NCBI GenBank assembly: GCA_002197995.1
Contig: NGZR01000002.1
Location: 124,001 to 188,000 of the forward strand
Length of the DNA stretch: 64,000 bases
DNA from: Gaeumannomyces sp. JS-464
Lineage: Eukaryota; Ascomycota; Sordariomycetes; Magnaporthales; Magnaporthaceae
Direction: 5' to 3'
The notes beneath the pieces were generated by a model. It was given only the letters and a program-made list of their open reading frames with translations, had not been told where the DNA came from and did no database searches. Of this stretch, positions 23,901-35,680 are shown piece by piece. Position numbers and translations under genes: made by a program. Position 1 is the stretch's first letter. Each line of letters opens with the position of its first letter.

Positions 23901-24904
23901 TTCTTTTTACGAAAATTAAAAAACGAGTTTAAAATTAAACCCCGTTTAACATTTTAATTGCTAGGGTAAAAACCAGCCCAAATCGGTAAATTTACCGTAA
24001 TTTTTAAACTTAACAAGCGTTATTTAATGCTATGCGTTATTAAAACGCTCGATTAAAAGAAATGCGAAATTGCGAAATGCAAAAAACATATAACATAAAA
24101 AGCGGAAATTTAATATTAAAAAATCGCGCGAGCGTACGTACCGTTTAACCCGGATAAAAAAACAAACGTACGGTATTTGTTTTTTTTTTACTAAAAAACT
24201 AAAAAAACCACTTAAATAAAAAGCACGAAATGAAAAGTAAAAAAAAACTAATAAAAACTTTTGCAATAGTAAAATCGAGTTAATTTTACGATTTATTAAC
24301 ATTCCGAATAAAATATTAAAAAAGAAAGTTAAAATAATAATCGATTGCGAAATATAAAACGATTATATCGTTATAAACAGTTAAACGGTATAAAATTGCT
24401 ACGAAATGGAAATATTAATCGTATTAATTAAAAACGGTTAAAAAAATATTTGTCGCTTGTAATAAAAAATAAATTAATTAAAAAATAAACTAGTAATATT
24501 ACGCATTCGAAATAAAAAAAAGTTATAATTATATTAAACAAGTTAAATATAAAAAAAAGAAATGTAATTTTCGAAATCTTTTAATTTAAAAAAAAACAAT
24601 TTACTAATAAATTAAACTAATAATTAAGTTTAATAAAAAAAATTACGAATAATTAAAACGGTTTACCAATTATAAACTTTAAACCATAAATATAAAAAAA
24701 CGAAAAAAAGTTATAACGGTAATAAAATTTAGCAATTTATTTCGCATTTAATATCGATAAATATACGATTATTTAAAATGGAATACAATTAAAACAATTA
24801 AACTAATATTAAAAAATGGCTTACAAATATTTCAAAAAAATATTATAAATACGAAAAATTATTTCGGAAAAACTTAAAAACGGTGCTTTTTAAATATAAA
24901 CCGT
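23901..24904 (+). pseudogene. Gypsy-E copy 1, region between gag and RT (left of Gypsy-C)
   Basis: Protease-to-RT region by position. 24670-24904 matches 43849-44085 of Gypsy-E copy 2 closely (AAAAAGTTATAACGGTAATA, ATATACGATTATTTAAAAT). I see no readable domain. The only longer open stretch (24030-24302, minus strand, 90 codons) is antisense and without features. It ends with ACCGT (24900-24904), one half of the Gypsy-C target duplication. Confidence 0.6.
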
Positions 24905-25082
24905 AATAATAAACCTGGCTATTAAATGGTTGCTAATAAAGGTTAAAGTAATGTTATTTTAAAAAAATAAAAAAAAATAAAAAAAAGCTATAAAAAAGGT
25001 TATATGGTTTATATATATACGAATTGGTTTAAAAGTAACTTTTAAACTGTTATTTCCGTGCTTAAAGCACGGAATTATAATA
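24905..25082 (-). repeat. Gypsy-C LTR (left, 3' in coding sense)
   Basis: 178 bp, direct repeat of 31969-32143; shared blocks TGGTTGCTAATAAAGGTTAA, GGTTTAAAAGT and a CGTGCTTAAAGCACG hairpin (CGTGTTTAAAACACG in the other copy). Confidence 0.9.
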
Positions 25083-28000
25083 TAGCCGCTTTTTCCGAGC
25101 TCGCCTTTTTTAATTGTTTCGTTTTTTTCTCGTTTTTCGCGCGTTCCGTTAACATAAATAGCCTTTTTATTAAAAAGCTTCGTGCTGTGTTAAAAGGTGT
25201 TATTAGTATATTCGGCTTCGGGTTAGCTTTTAAATAAATGCTTAAGTTTTTCGTATTTTAACCCGAGCGTTTTTTTTATTAATAGCGACGGTTTACTTTT
25301 TAATTGCCTCGTGGTTTTTAATTACTTCGCTTTTCCTTTTCCTTTTTTATGCTTACCTTTAATTGCTTTGCGTAATTTATTTATCCTTTTTGCGATTTCG
25401 TTTTTGCTAAAAAACTTTTCTCGTTCGTTTTCGTTTTAATTTTAGCTTTTCGTTTTAACCATTTCCGTTTTTCCTTTACTTTTTTTTAAATGCTGGTTAA
25501 CAATTCTCGTTTTTTGCTTATTACGGTTTCGTTTTCGCTTTATTTCGCCGCCGCCGTCGTTTTACCTTTTTATACGATTTCGTTTTTAACTTTGGTTTTT
25601 TCCGCATTTATCGCGCTTTTATTTTATTACGAACGTTAATTTCCACTCGTACGTTTTCCATAATATTTATTACCGTTGCCGCTTTTTTTCCGCCTTTTAA
25701 CGGTGGTAACGGCGATCCGTTTAAACGCGTACGTTTTTCCACGCTCGTTTATTATCCGTGTTTAACTTATTATGTTTTTTAACATAAACGCGATAAAAGC
25801 CGTCGCGTTATTAACGCGATTAATTTAACAGGTAATTTGTCGGACGAGAAATACGCGGCTCCCGTTTACTAAAAGTACAAATATAACGTGTACTTTTAAA
25901 AATCGAAGGTTATTAAAATCGTAGCTTGCAAAAAGTACCGACCCGAACAAGCTTACGATTATTACCGCAAAAGAAAAATAGCGGGTTGTAACATTTCCAA
26001 TGCTGTTTACGCTTCGAGCTTTGCCTTTCGCCGTGCCCGGCGTAACCTTTTTATTATAACGATTAATAATCGACATATTTATACGTTTAGCGTTTTTTTC
26101 GGCAAAGGCTCGCGATTAGTTCTTATTTGCAAATATTTTATTACCTACCAATATTAATCGCGATTTTTTAACGAAATTAACACGAATTTCAACCGTTAAT
26201 ATATTTAAAATGCCGATTTTGTAAAAAAAACGCTTTAGTTTTTAACAATACGGCTAGTACTTTTTCCCGTCGTAGTAATTAAAGCTAATAGTTAATAAAT
26301 ACGCTTATTTATAGTTTCGGCTTTATATAAATAATTAGCTTTTTTCGTATACTTTTAATAACGGCGTTGTTAATCGTTTGTAAAGGTTTTAAATAAAAGC
26401 GGAACGTTACGCTAAAACGCGCGATAACCGGCTTATTAACGTTATTATTTAAGTGGCTAGTAATAACCGTGTTTAATTTGGTAAAAGCTCGGCGTATCGT
26501 TGTTTTACTTATTATTTTAGCTTAAACCGTCGTAAACCGTCGCTTTTTTTCGTACCGCCCAGTATTGTAAAAAACGTTATTATCGTTAAAATGTTAATCG
26601 CAACGGCGGCAGCTTTTTTTCCCGTCGGTATCGTTTTCTTTTTAAGTTTAAAAAAAAGGAGTTTTTTAACGATAAAAACGCGTTTTAATTCCGCCTTTTC
26701 TCCGTATTATACGCGCAAATTTCTTTTTTTAAAGTTGGGTTTTAGGCATAGTAATAACTTATTATGCTAAAGCTTTTTTTTATTTTCGTGTTTAAACCGG
26801 CACGTTTTAATTTTAGCGTTTGTTTTTGTTTTTCTTCGTTAAATTTCCGAAGTTAACGCGTTTTTTGTTTTTATCGCATCGTTTATAATTATAGTTAAAC
26901 TAAAAGTCGTTTTAACTTTATGCTTTTATATAATGCGCGCTCGCCCGCTTTTTAGCTTTTTTTTGTTTTTAAGTAGTTAAACACTCGTAACGCGCTTTTT
27001 TTATTTACGTAACGCCGTTATTTGCTTTTTTTTACTTCGCAATTCGAAACCGTTTTAAATGCGCGGGTTTTTTATTGCGTTTCGAAGTTTGCCATTACCG
27101 TTACATTTTCGAAATTTTTTAATAGGTTTTAATTCGTTTTATTTTATTTTACCCATTTTATTAATATTTGCTTTTTTCCCCTCTTTTTAACGTTTTTTAC
27201 TATTAAAATCTTTTTTACGAACTACTTTTTTTAAAGTTCGCTGTTTTTCGGTAATAGGATTAAAACGAGGTTTAATCGTATATTCGTATTTATTTATAAC
27301 GAAAGCGGTTATCCGCTACTTGTTTAATTAGTTTAACGTAAAAAGTAAAATAAATGCTTTTAAACATATTTAATATAATAATAAAAAGTTAAAACCGCAA
27401 TTATTTCGTATTTATTTGCTATTTAATTTAGCTTTTTACTAAAGCGGTTTATTTTAATATTGCGAAAAAATAGCTAAACTTTATTTTTTATTTTAAATTT
27501 TTCGGCCGGCGGTAAAACTTGTTTATTTAAAACTTTTATTATTACGTAAATGCCGCGGTTATTATAGCGAATTTTAATTTTTCGCGTAAATAAGCTATAA
27601 AAAAATAAAAACGCGATTTTTTTTATTAGCTTTAAACGCGTTATTTAGTAAAAGGTATATTAAAATCGGGTTAATATCGAATTTAAAAAATAAACGGTTA
27701 AAGTTATATTTCGTAATAATCGAATTTTTATTGTTAAACGCGAATTAGCAAACGTCGAAATGTTATAACCAATTTGCTTGCGCGAAAGTAATAAAGCAGC
27801 GTAAATAATATTAAATTTTTTAATTTGCTCGTTTTATACCCCTGTTTATTTTAAAATGGAAAAATGTAAAAAATAATTATTCGATTTTTATTTAAAAGCA
27901 TAATTTTATCCAAAATTTTCCGCTTTAATTTAAACTTTTATTAAATATAAAACTATTTAGGAAATTACGAAATCGCTATTAAATAAAACGGAATTTTATT

Positions 28001-31000
28001 GCACATTTCTTTACTTTTATACTATGTATAGCTTTTAATTGGATGTATTTTAACAATTTGTTAATAATTACTATTAAATATTCCGGTTTTCCTTTAATAA
28101 CGGAAAGCTTTATTATAAAACTTATCGAAATGTTTTTTTAAAATTGGTTTAAAACCGGAAAAAGCGTAATAACTTTTGTTTATATTATCGTAATAAACGG
28201 GATTTCCGGCATATATCGCAATTGTAAACAAATCGTGCTATATTTCGTAATATTCCATTTTAATAGTAATCCCGGCATAAAACGGCAAATGTGTTATTTT
28301 AACCCGCGTGGCTTATAATCGAAAAAGCGTATACTTTTTAAATTAAAATGGTAATTAATAATTTTTAAATTAAAAATTATAACCGTTTTTTATATTAAAA
28401 TGCTTTTTATATATTAATTTCGCAATTTGTTATTTGCGTTTTTATATTAGCTTTTAAAGGAAAACTACGCGCATTTTGCTAAATTATTACAAGTTTATAT
28501 TCGTATATTTTATCGCGGCGTAACGTTTCGTTTTATAAATTTACTAAAACTTATTCGCGGAAAATAATAGCTTTTATTAAAAAAGGTGTAATGTAAATAT
28601 AGCTTTATATTAATAATTAAACCAGGTTAAATGCTAAAATCGTTTTCCGTATTAGCGTAATTTCGTTATAAATTTAGCTTAAAAATAAGGTAATTGTAAA
28701 TACGGAATTAATACGGAATTTTGCTAACGTTATGTTTTAACCGGGTTATATTAGTTATAACAGCGTTGTTTTACGTATTTTTCCTTTTTCGTTTTGCTTT
28801 TTTCGTAATAGCGCGTTTGGTAATACTGCGTGTTTTTTTAATCGGTATTACAAATTATAATTAAATTTCGCTAATATTTCCATTTAACGTTTTTATTTTT
28901 TAAACATTTTTCGGGGTTTAAAAAGTATTTTAAACTTTTATAATTTATAAAAATTAAAAATGGTTTAAACACGTTTCGTAATTTTGCGTTTTAAATTTTT
29001 AAGCATTTTATTACCGTTAAAAGTTTTTATTGTAAATAATATAATTGCGTTATATGTTGTTTAATTTAACGGAATAATAAGTAATTAGTCGTTATAAACC
29101 GTTTTTCCTTTTTTAAAATAAGCAACTTTTTAAAACCGTTTTAAATAGTTTAACTTTAGCTTTGTATTTTATTTTAAGTTTTATTATATTAATACGCGTG
29201 TTTAAATTAACGCTAGTTTTAACCTTTTAAATGTTATATTAATTTTAAAGTTTTATTAATACAAAGTTGCTTTTTTAATTAAAGCTAATAATAACGCAGC
29301 TAGTTTTAAATATTTATTAATAAAATTTCCGTAAAAATTGGTAAAGCTAAAAAAGCCGCGGAATTTTTTTAAATTTTTTAACGCTTTTTAATCGCGAATT
29401 GCGCGAATTTTTCTTAAATCGGTTTAAATTCCCTTTTTTATTTTAACTATAAATTTTAAATATTTAACTTTTATATTACGAAATCGCTTTTTTTCAAATT
29501 TAAGTTTAACTTAGCGTTTTTTAACTAATGAAAAACTTTTTTTACTTTTTTTATATGATTTTTGCGAAATCTCGAGGAAAAAATAACCACGTCGTTTAAA
29601 TATGCTAATACGAAATCGTTAAAAATATCGCTTTAAACAACGTTAATATAACGTTAAAACGTTATTAAAGCTTTTGCAAAGCTAAACGGGCATATTAGCT
29701 ATTCGAATAATTTAAATCGTATTTAAAACGCTATTAAATGTTTTTCGCTTTTTGCTATTTAAATTTTGTAAAAAGCGGTTTTAACGTACATTTTCGTAAA
29801 CCATTTCGCTTTTAATAAAAAGTAAAGTGTTTTTTTTACCAAGGGTAAAAAGTAGCGATTTTAAAACGTAATCGCGTTAAATGCACGGTAGTTTACGTAT
29901 AAACGCTAGCTTTTTAACTATTTACGTATTATTAAAACAAGCGCGGTTATTAAAAATAAATTAACGTGGATTTAACTTTTATTTATTAAATCGGTAATTT
30001 ATTTGCGTAGTTTTAAAAGTTATTTTTAGCATATTATATAACCGTTTTTAAAAAAGGTTTAAAATAAAACCGTTATTGTTTTTTTTTTAGCTTAATATAA
30101 TGGTTTAAATTCCCCCGGTATAAAAGCAATTTTAATATTTTCGTTTTATTAAAAAGGTTAGCGAATTTCGTTAATTTTTAAAGCAGTTTAAGTTTTAACC
30201 GGTTAAACGGTGGTATTTTAACAATAAACTGTAACATTTGTATTATTTCTTTTAAAAAGGTAAATATAAATTCGTAATTTTATTAAAAGTTTCGTTATTA
30301 TTTTCGGCAAATTACGGCGAAAATACTGCCGATAATTACCGGGAGTTTTTCCAAAGTTAATCGAGTTTTCGCTTTTTTAATTACGAATTAACTTATTGCT
30401 TTTATTCGTAAGCAGTTTAAAACCGCGTTAAAAGTAATTATTCGCGTTTTACCCACGAAAATTTTAAAATAACGTTTTATAATACGCCTAAAATAATGTA
30501 AAATAAAATAGGCTTTACTTAGCTATTTATATTTATTTTACATTTAGCAAAGTACTTAATAACTAGTAAAGCTTTGCTTAAAACCGTTTTTAATTATCGT
30601 GGTTTATAAAATCGTATTTTTTCGATTTGGAATTTTATCGTAAATCTTTCGCTTATTACCGCGTAATACTCGCATTTTAAATCCATTTATACATTAATAA
30701 ATTAAAAAAAAAATTAAGCAATATTAGGATTAAAAACGGGGGGCCGTTTATATTTCGTTTAATTTTTTTAAATGGCTTATTAATTGCAATTTGTATTTGT
30801 TATCGCAATTTTTCCTTTTAACTAAGTTTTTTATTAAAAGCTACTTTTCTTTTTTTTCGGTACTAGTGTTTTAAGTTAAAACTAACTTAACCTTTTTCGG
30901 CCGTGCCGCGTTTTAATACCGATAAGCTCGTCGCTCGTATTTTTTGCTTTTATAATTTAAACACGCCCCGGATTCCCGTCGCCGTTAAAACTTTTCTTAA

Positions 31001-31968
31001 AATACCTAAAAAGCGCGTGGTTTACGTAGCGGTTATACGTTAATATAAGCCGCATTAACGCTTATTATTAAAATATTTTTCGTATTTTTTCCAATATAAG
31101 CAAAAGCGGGGGGTTATAATGCTTTTTTACCAAATTTATTATTTAAATTAATCGTTTTTAATATTTATGTAATGCGTTTATATACCGCTACCATTTTTTA
31201 ATAAAAGGTGGTGTTATATAAGCCCGTTACCGCCGTTAAACGAATGCGGTTAAAAATGCGAAAACGAAAGTAATTAATTTTAATTTCGTCCGCTTATTTT
31301 AATCCGCTAACGGATATTAATAGCATTTTAAATTTAATATAAAAGTAAATAAACGTTTCGCTTAGTTTTATTTAACAAGCTTCCAATTTCGTTAAAACTT
31401 AAGCTTTTTTATAAAAGTCGTTAAAAAATAATACCGAAATGGAATATAAAATCGGCTGGGTTATACGTGTTATTTAATCCTTCGATTTTGTAATAAAAGC
31501 GTATTACATTTTAAATGCTTAAAGTTAAACACGTTTAAATATACTCGAATTTATCGCGGTCGTTTCCAATAAACTTCGCGTTTTAATTAAACCTATATTC
31601 GACCGCGTTTTTTTAAACGTTAAAACCGCTTTTATCGTTAGCGTATAAAGTCGGTTTTTAAAAAGCAACCGTTTCGATGCGAAAAGTGTTACGTGTACGG
31701 CTAAAAGTTAATTTTTTTATTCCGTTATTACCCGCGTAATATCGTTACGGTAATCGACGAAAAGCTTATTAGCGTTGTTTTCGAACTTTTATTAATTAAG
31801 TTTAACCGCGGCTAATCGTATTTAAAAGTTCGCAATAACAACGAATAACGAGCTTCGTAAAAAAAAGGTTAAAGTATTAAAAGTAAAAGTTAAACCTTTG
31901 TCGTTATTCGTAATGTTTGGTATTATTATTATTATAATTCCTTTTAATAGGAAAAAATCTTTTAAAAA
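25083..31968 (-). pseudogene. Gypsy-C gag-pol remnant (RT, RNase H, integrase)
   Basis: Minus strand. RT: DFVLAYLNDVVIFS at about 29580-29615, where the usual YLDD motif is YLND (Asn codon 29594-29596). Upstream LCKSF/INVV and downstream RKVFH-like stretches fit a Gypsy RT. Integrase: CDICRKSRLLRYNKQ followed by ISISFIIKLPLL at about 28.1-28.3 kb resembles the usual zinc-finger end and the start of the catalytic core. The gag part (30.5-31.9 kb) has no motif I can name. A long open minus-strand stretch at 25825-26076 (83 codons) lies beyond integrase; its function is not recognised and it may be chance. Heavily interrupted by stops. Confidence 0.7.
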
Positions 31969-32143
31969 TGTAATAAACCTAGTTATTAAGTGGTTGCTAA
32001 TAAAGGTTAAAATAATGTTATTTTAAAAAAGAAAAAGAAAAAAAAAGGCTATAAAAAAGTTATATGGTTTTTATATAATACGAGTTGGTTTAAAAGTGAC
32101 TTTTAAGCTGTTATTTTCGTGTTTAAAACACGAAATTATAATA
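31969..32143 (-). repeat. Gypsy-C LTR (right, 5' in coding sense)
   Basis: 175 bp beginning TGTAATAAACC on the plus strand; followed by the second ACCGT. Confidence 0.9.
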
Positions 32144-34540
32144 ACCGTTTAATTTTAAAATTAAACTTAAATTAAATACGTAGTTAAAATATTAAAAGCT
32201 GTATTAGTTTAGCTTTTAATTATAGGAAATGCTAAAAAAAACAGTTAAAAAAACTTACGAAAAAAGTATATTAAACTTTTCGATTTTTTAATAAAACACG
32301 GGATTTTATAAAAAAGAAAAAAAATAAAACGGAACGAATATGTATTAATTACCAATTATTAAATAAAATTACGATTAAAAATCGGTATTTTTTACTTTTT
32401 ATTAACGAATTACGAAATAAGCTCGTTAAAGCTTAATATTTTACGGCTTTAAATTTAAAAAAAGCTTATAACTTAATACGAATTAAAAAGGGTTAAAAAT
32501 GGTTTACGGCTTTTAAAATAAAGTTTAAATATTACAAACTTTTTATAATAACCTTCGGGTTTACCAATGTATTAGCTACGTTTTAAAAAATAATTAACTA
32601 TATATTACGCGAGTATTTCGATATTTTTATTTTCGCGTATTTAAACGATATTTTAATTTTTTTAAAAACGATAAAAAATATAAGTAATACGTATATAAAG
32701 TGCTTTAAAAGCTGTTTAATGTAAAACTTTTCGTTAAGCTAGAAAAATGCAAATAGCATTTGTAAAAAATCGCTTTTTTAAAATTTGTAATTATATTTAA
32801 ACAAGTTTATATAAATTTTAAAAAAATTAAAAAAGTTAAAAAGTAGCTTATATTTAAAAACGTTCCGAAAATATAAAAGTTTTTAAAATTTTTAAACATT
32901 TACAAATGGTTTATCCGTAATTATAATAAAATCGCCATATTATTTACGAATTTTACTAAAAACAATTACTAGTTTTATTAAAGAAAATAAAAACAAAAGC
33001 TTTTAAGCAATTATAAAACGTTATATTAAAAAAACTAATATTAATATTTTTAAATTTAAAAAAAACTTTTAAAGTTAAAACCAATGTGTCGAATTACGCG
33101 ATCGGCGGCTAATTTAAATAGCGAAACGACCGGGGACGGTTATACTTTTATACGTTTTTTTTACAAAAGTTAAACGGATTTAAATTAAACTACTAAATTT
33201 ACGATAAAAAACTTTTAACGATAATTTAAGCATTCGAAAAATAGCGGTTATACTTTTGTAAAACGAAGCATTAAGTATAATATACACGGATTATAAAAAC
33301 TTAACATATTTTATTATAAGCAAAAATTTAAATAAATAATAAATCCGTTAAAACGAGTTTTTGCAAAATTACGACATTCGGATTAAGTACCGGAAAGGGT
33401 CGGAAAACGGCCGGGCGGACGTTTTAAGCTAACAACCGAATTACTAAATCGTAATACTTAAAAAAACACGAGTAATTTTAACGGGAAAACCAAACGGATT
33501 TTTAATTCCGGTATAAAAGGTATTTATTAAAACGGTTCGGTAAAAAAAAGTTTAAACCTTAAAAAAATTTAACAAATTTACAACCAGTTGGCATACGGCT
33601 ATTAAAGCGTAAAAATAAACGTGAAAACGGTTGTAATAATATTACAAGTTTGTAAAAACCCAAGCCGAAATATAAAACGCAATAAAAATTGCAAAAGTTA
33701 TGCTAAAAACAAAGCTAATAAATATAAACCGTATAAGTTATTACAACTTTTGCTAATACCAAACGAAGCATAATAAAAAGTTATTATAAATTTCGTTATT
33801 AAACTTTTTTAATTTAAAAAACCGATAATTAAAGTAAAGTACGATAATATATTAGTAATAATATGTTTATTAAATATGCCTTGTTTTTACCGTATAAAAA
33901 AAGCAGTAACGCTACCGAATTAGCGTACGTTTTGTTAAACACGTAATAGCGAAATACGGCACGCTAAACCGTTTAATTACGAATGAAAATAAACTGTTTA
34001 TAAGCAAGTTTTAAAAAAGGCTTACAGCTTTATTAAAAGCCGAGCACTTTTTATTTACGGCTTATTACTTTTAAACAAATAAAAACAAAACGAACGAATT
34101 AAATTATAAAATAGTATTTATATTATTACGTTAATTATAAATAAAACAACTAGGTATATTTTTTTTTTATAACTTAGTTCGTTTATAATAGCTTAATTTA
34201 TAAAAGCATAAAAATTATACCGTTTTATACGAATTACGGGTTTACGCTTATAGCGTATAAAAAACTTAAAACAAAAAAGCATGTTTTAATAACGGAAATA
34301 CAGGTAACGAAATTTACCAAATTGCATAAACACTTTTAAGCAAAGCTAAATAAGCTATAATACCGCATAGCTATTTAAACAAATAAAAGAAAAATCGAAA
34401 AACCGACTTTTAAAAAAGGAAATAGCGTTTATTTTTTTCGATAAATTATTAAAACAAAACGATTAAACGATAAGCTAAATTATAAAAACTAAACCCGTTT
34501 AAAATGCTAAAAAAAATTTCCAATCGTTTTTTTTAACCGT
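32144..34540 (+). pseudogene. Gypsy-E copy 1 pol remnant (RT, RNase H, integrase)
   Basis: Continues the element after Gypsy-C. RT at 32460-33000: DLKNAYNLIRIKKG, TFGFTNVLATF, FAYLNDILIF. The catalytic pair is Asn-Asp (AAC at 32644-32646). RNase H to connection at 33280-33430: YTDYKNLTYFIISKNLNK, YRKGSENGRADVLS. Integrase traces follow to 34.5 kb. The copy aligns base for base with 48579-50610 of Gypsy-E copy 2, with independent C/T and G/A differences. The chromodomain expected next is not present in this orientation. Confidence 0.8.
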
Positions 34541-34980
34541 TCGTAATAAACCTTTTTACTTTACATGGTTTTAATAAGCCGTGCTTTTTTAACAACTTTT
34601 TTAAATTTTATAACGCATTAAATATAGCTTTAGTTTTTTTGCCGAGGTTTTAAGTTTAAATCCCGGTATAACCATTGTTAAAAACTCGATTATCGAGTTT
34701 TCGCCGACTGGTTTTTTAGCTATTTTTGCTTTTAGTAACCTTTTTATAAATGCTTTTACCGGTATTTTTTTAAAACTTTTTAGCAATTTTTAAGGTTGGT
34801 TTTTTTTTCCTACGTGTTTTTTTTATAGCCGTATTTTTTTCACTTAATTAAGTACTTTTTAAGCTTGTTTTTTAGTTTATAATGTAGGATTTTTTCGATT
34901 TCGTACTTTTATTTTAAGTCGACTTTTATTAATTCGAAAAAAAAGCATTATTATAATAGCATTATTAGTTTAATAATAAT
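34541..34980 (-). pseudogene. Inverted Gypsy-E fragment with chromodomain
   Basis: Minus strand. 34960-34795 reads as the Gypsy-E chromodomain (YKLKNKLKKYLIK, KKYGYKKNT) and matches 50775-50890 of copy 2. It continues as a 61-codon open stretch (34786-34601) of unknown function, basic, presumably the C-terminal tail of pol. It faces copy 1 head to head at about 34540, so the junction is a rearrangement or a separate truncated insertion. One TGG is now TAG (the Trp in NTWE), a RIP-type change. Confidence 0.65.
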
Positions 34981-35514
34981 ATTATTATAATAAACAAACC
35001 CGTTAAAAATTAAATTTACAATTTCGGTAAAAAAAAATTAAAGTTATACTTAATATGCCACGGGTTTTATAAAAGCGTTAAAAAAAATAACTTACGGGAA
35101 TTAAAAAAGGTAAACAAGTTTAAATTAGGATTAACTTCGAGCATTTGCTAGTTAAAAAAACGGTAAAAGCTAAAAATGGCCTAAGTTGCAAAGTAGCTTA
35201 ATAAGCTTCCCGGTTAGCCTTTTCCCGCTCGACACGTTCCAATTTTTTTATAGCGTTAATATTATAACAAATTGCACGCATTTTTTTTCGAACTATATTT
35301 TTTTTTTATTTCGTAAACGTTTAGCTTGTTATTTAAAGCACGGCGTTCGTTATTTAAAACGCGACGTTTTCCTTTTACCGTTTTAACCTCCGCTTTTATT
35401 TGCTAGTATTGCAAATTAATAAAACGGAGCTGTTTAAAAAAAGCCTAAAATATCGCAATTCGAACGGTTTTTAACGAAACATTCCACGTACCGCGATTAA
35501 CTTTAAAAAAGTGA
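34981..35514. other. AT-rich spacer, no feature recognised
   Basis: Between the inverted Gypsy-E fragment and Copia-D. No similarity or coding signal that I can name. The open stretch 35186-35386 (66 codons) has no family features. Confidence 0.4.
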
Positions 35515-35680
35515 TAAAAGTGCGCGATAACAAGCACCCGAAGTAATTAGTAATTATTCCTTAACTACTTTACTAAATCGCGGGCTAAAACGCGCGCAAG
35601 CCAAAATACCAGGGCCAATGTATAAACCTAAAGCTGTAAGCACCAGTTGCCACCCACGTAATTTTAAGCCACTTTTAACA
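35515..35680 (-). repeat. Copia-D 3' LTR
   Basis: 166 bp, direct repeat of 40707-40873: AAGTGCGCGATAACAAGCAC, TTCCTTAACTACTTTA, GTTGCCACCCACGTAATT, GCCACTTTTAACA. Confidence 0.9.

Larger units (their letters stand above)
24905..32143 (-). mobile_element. Gypsy-C LTR retrotransposon nested in Gypsy-E
   Basis: 7239 bp with direct LTRs (24905-25082 and 31969-32143) and the duplication ACCGT on both sides (24900-24904, 32144-32148). Pol is on the minus strand, so the 5' LTR is the right-hand one. The purine run GGAAAAAGCGG next to the left LTR (minus-strand reading, about 25088-25098) is a possible polypurine tract. One LTR start is mutated (AATAATAAACC where the other has TGTAATAAACC) and both ends read ATAATA instead of a CA end, as expected from C to T change. 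Confidence 0.9.
20400..34540 (+). mobile_element. Gypsy-E copy 1: chromovirus-type element carrying two nested transposons
   Basis: The left LTR is 20400-20591, a match to 51830-52039. Gag begins right after it; RT to integrase lie at 32.43-34.5 kb. Two insertions split it: a Fot1-like element (21392-23247, TA duplication) inside gag and Gypsy-C (24905-32143, ACCGT duplication). Sequence left of Gypsy-C (24670-24904) and right of it (32144 on) is continuous in Gypsy-E copy 2 around 43849-44380, which confirms the empty site. Without insertions about 5.0 kb remain. The 3' LTR is missing: at about 34540 the sequence runs into an inverted fragment of the same family. Confidence 0.8.

Noticed and set aside
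24030..24302. 90-codon minus-strand frame
   Set aside because: Antisense to the Gypsy-E element, with composition expected of AT-rich DNA.
25825..26076. 83-codon minus-strand frame in Gypsy-C, considered as protease or envelope-like gene
   Set aside because: It lies on the coding strand after integrase, but has no motif of any family I know. Kept only as part of the Gypsy-C remnant.
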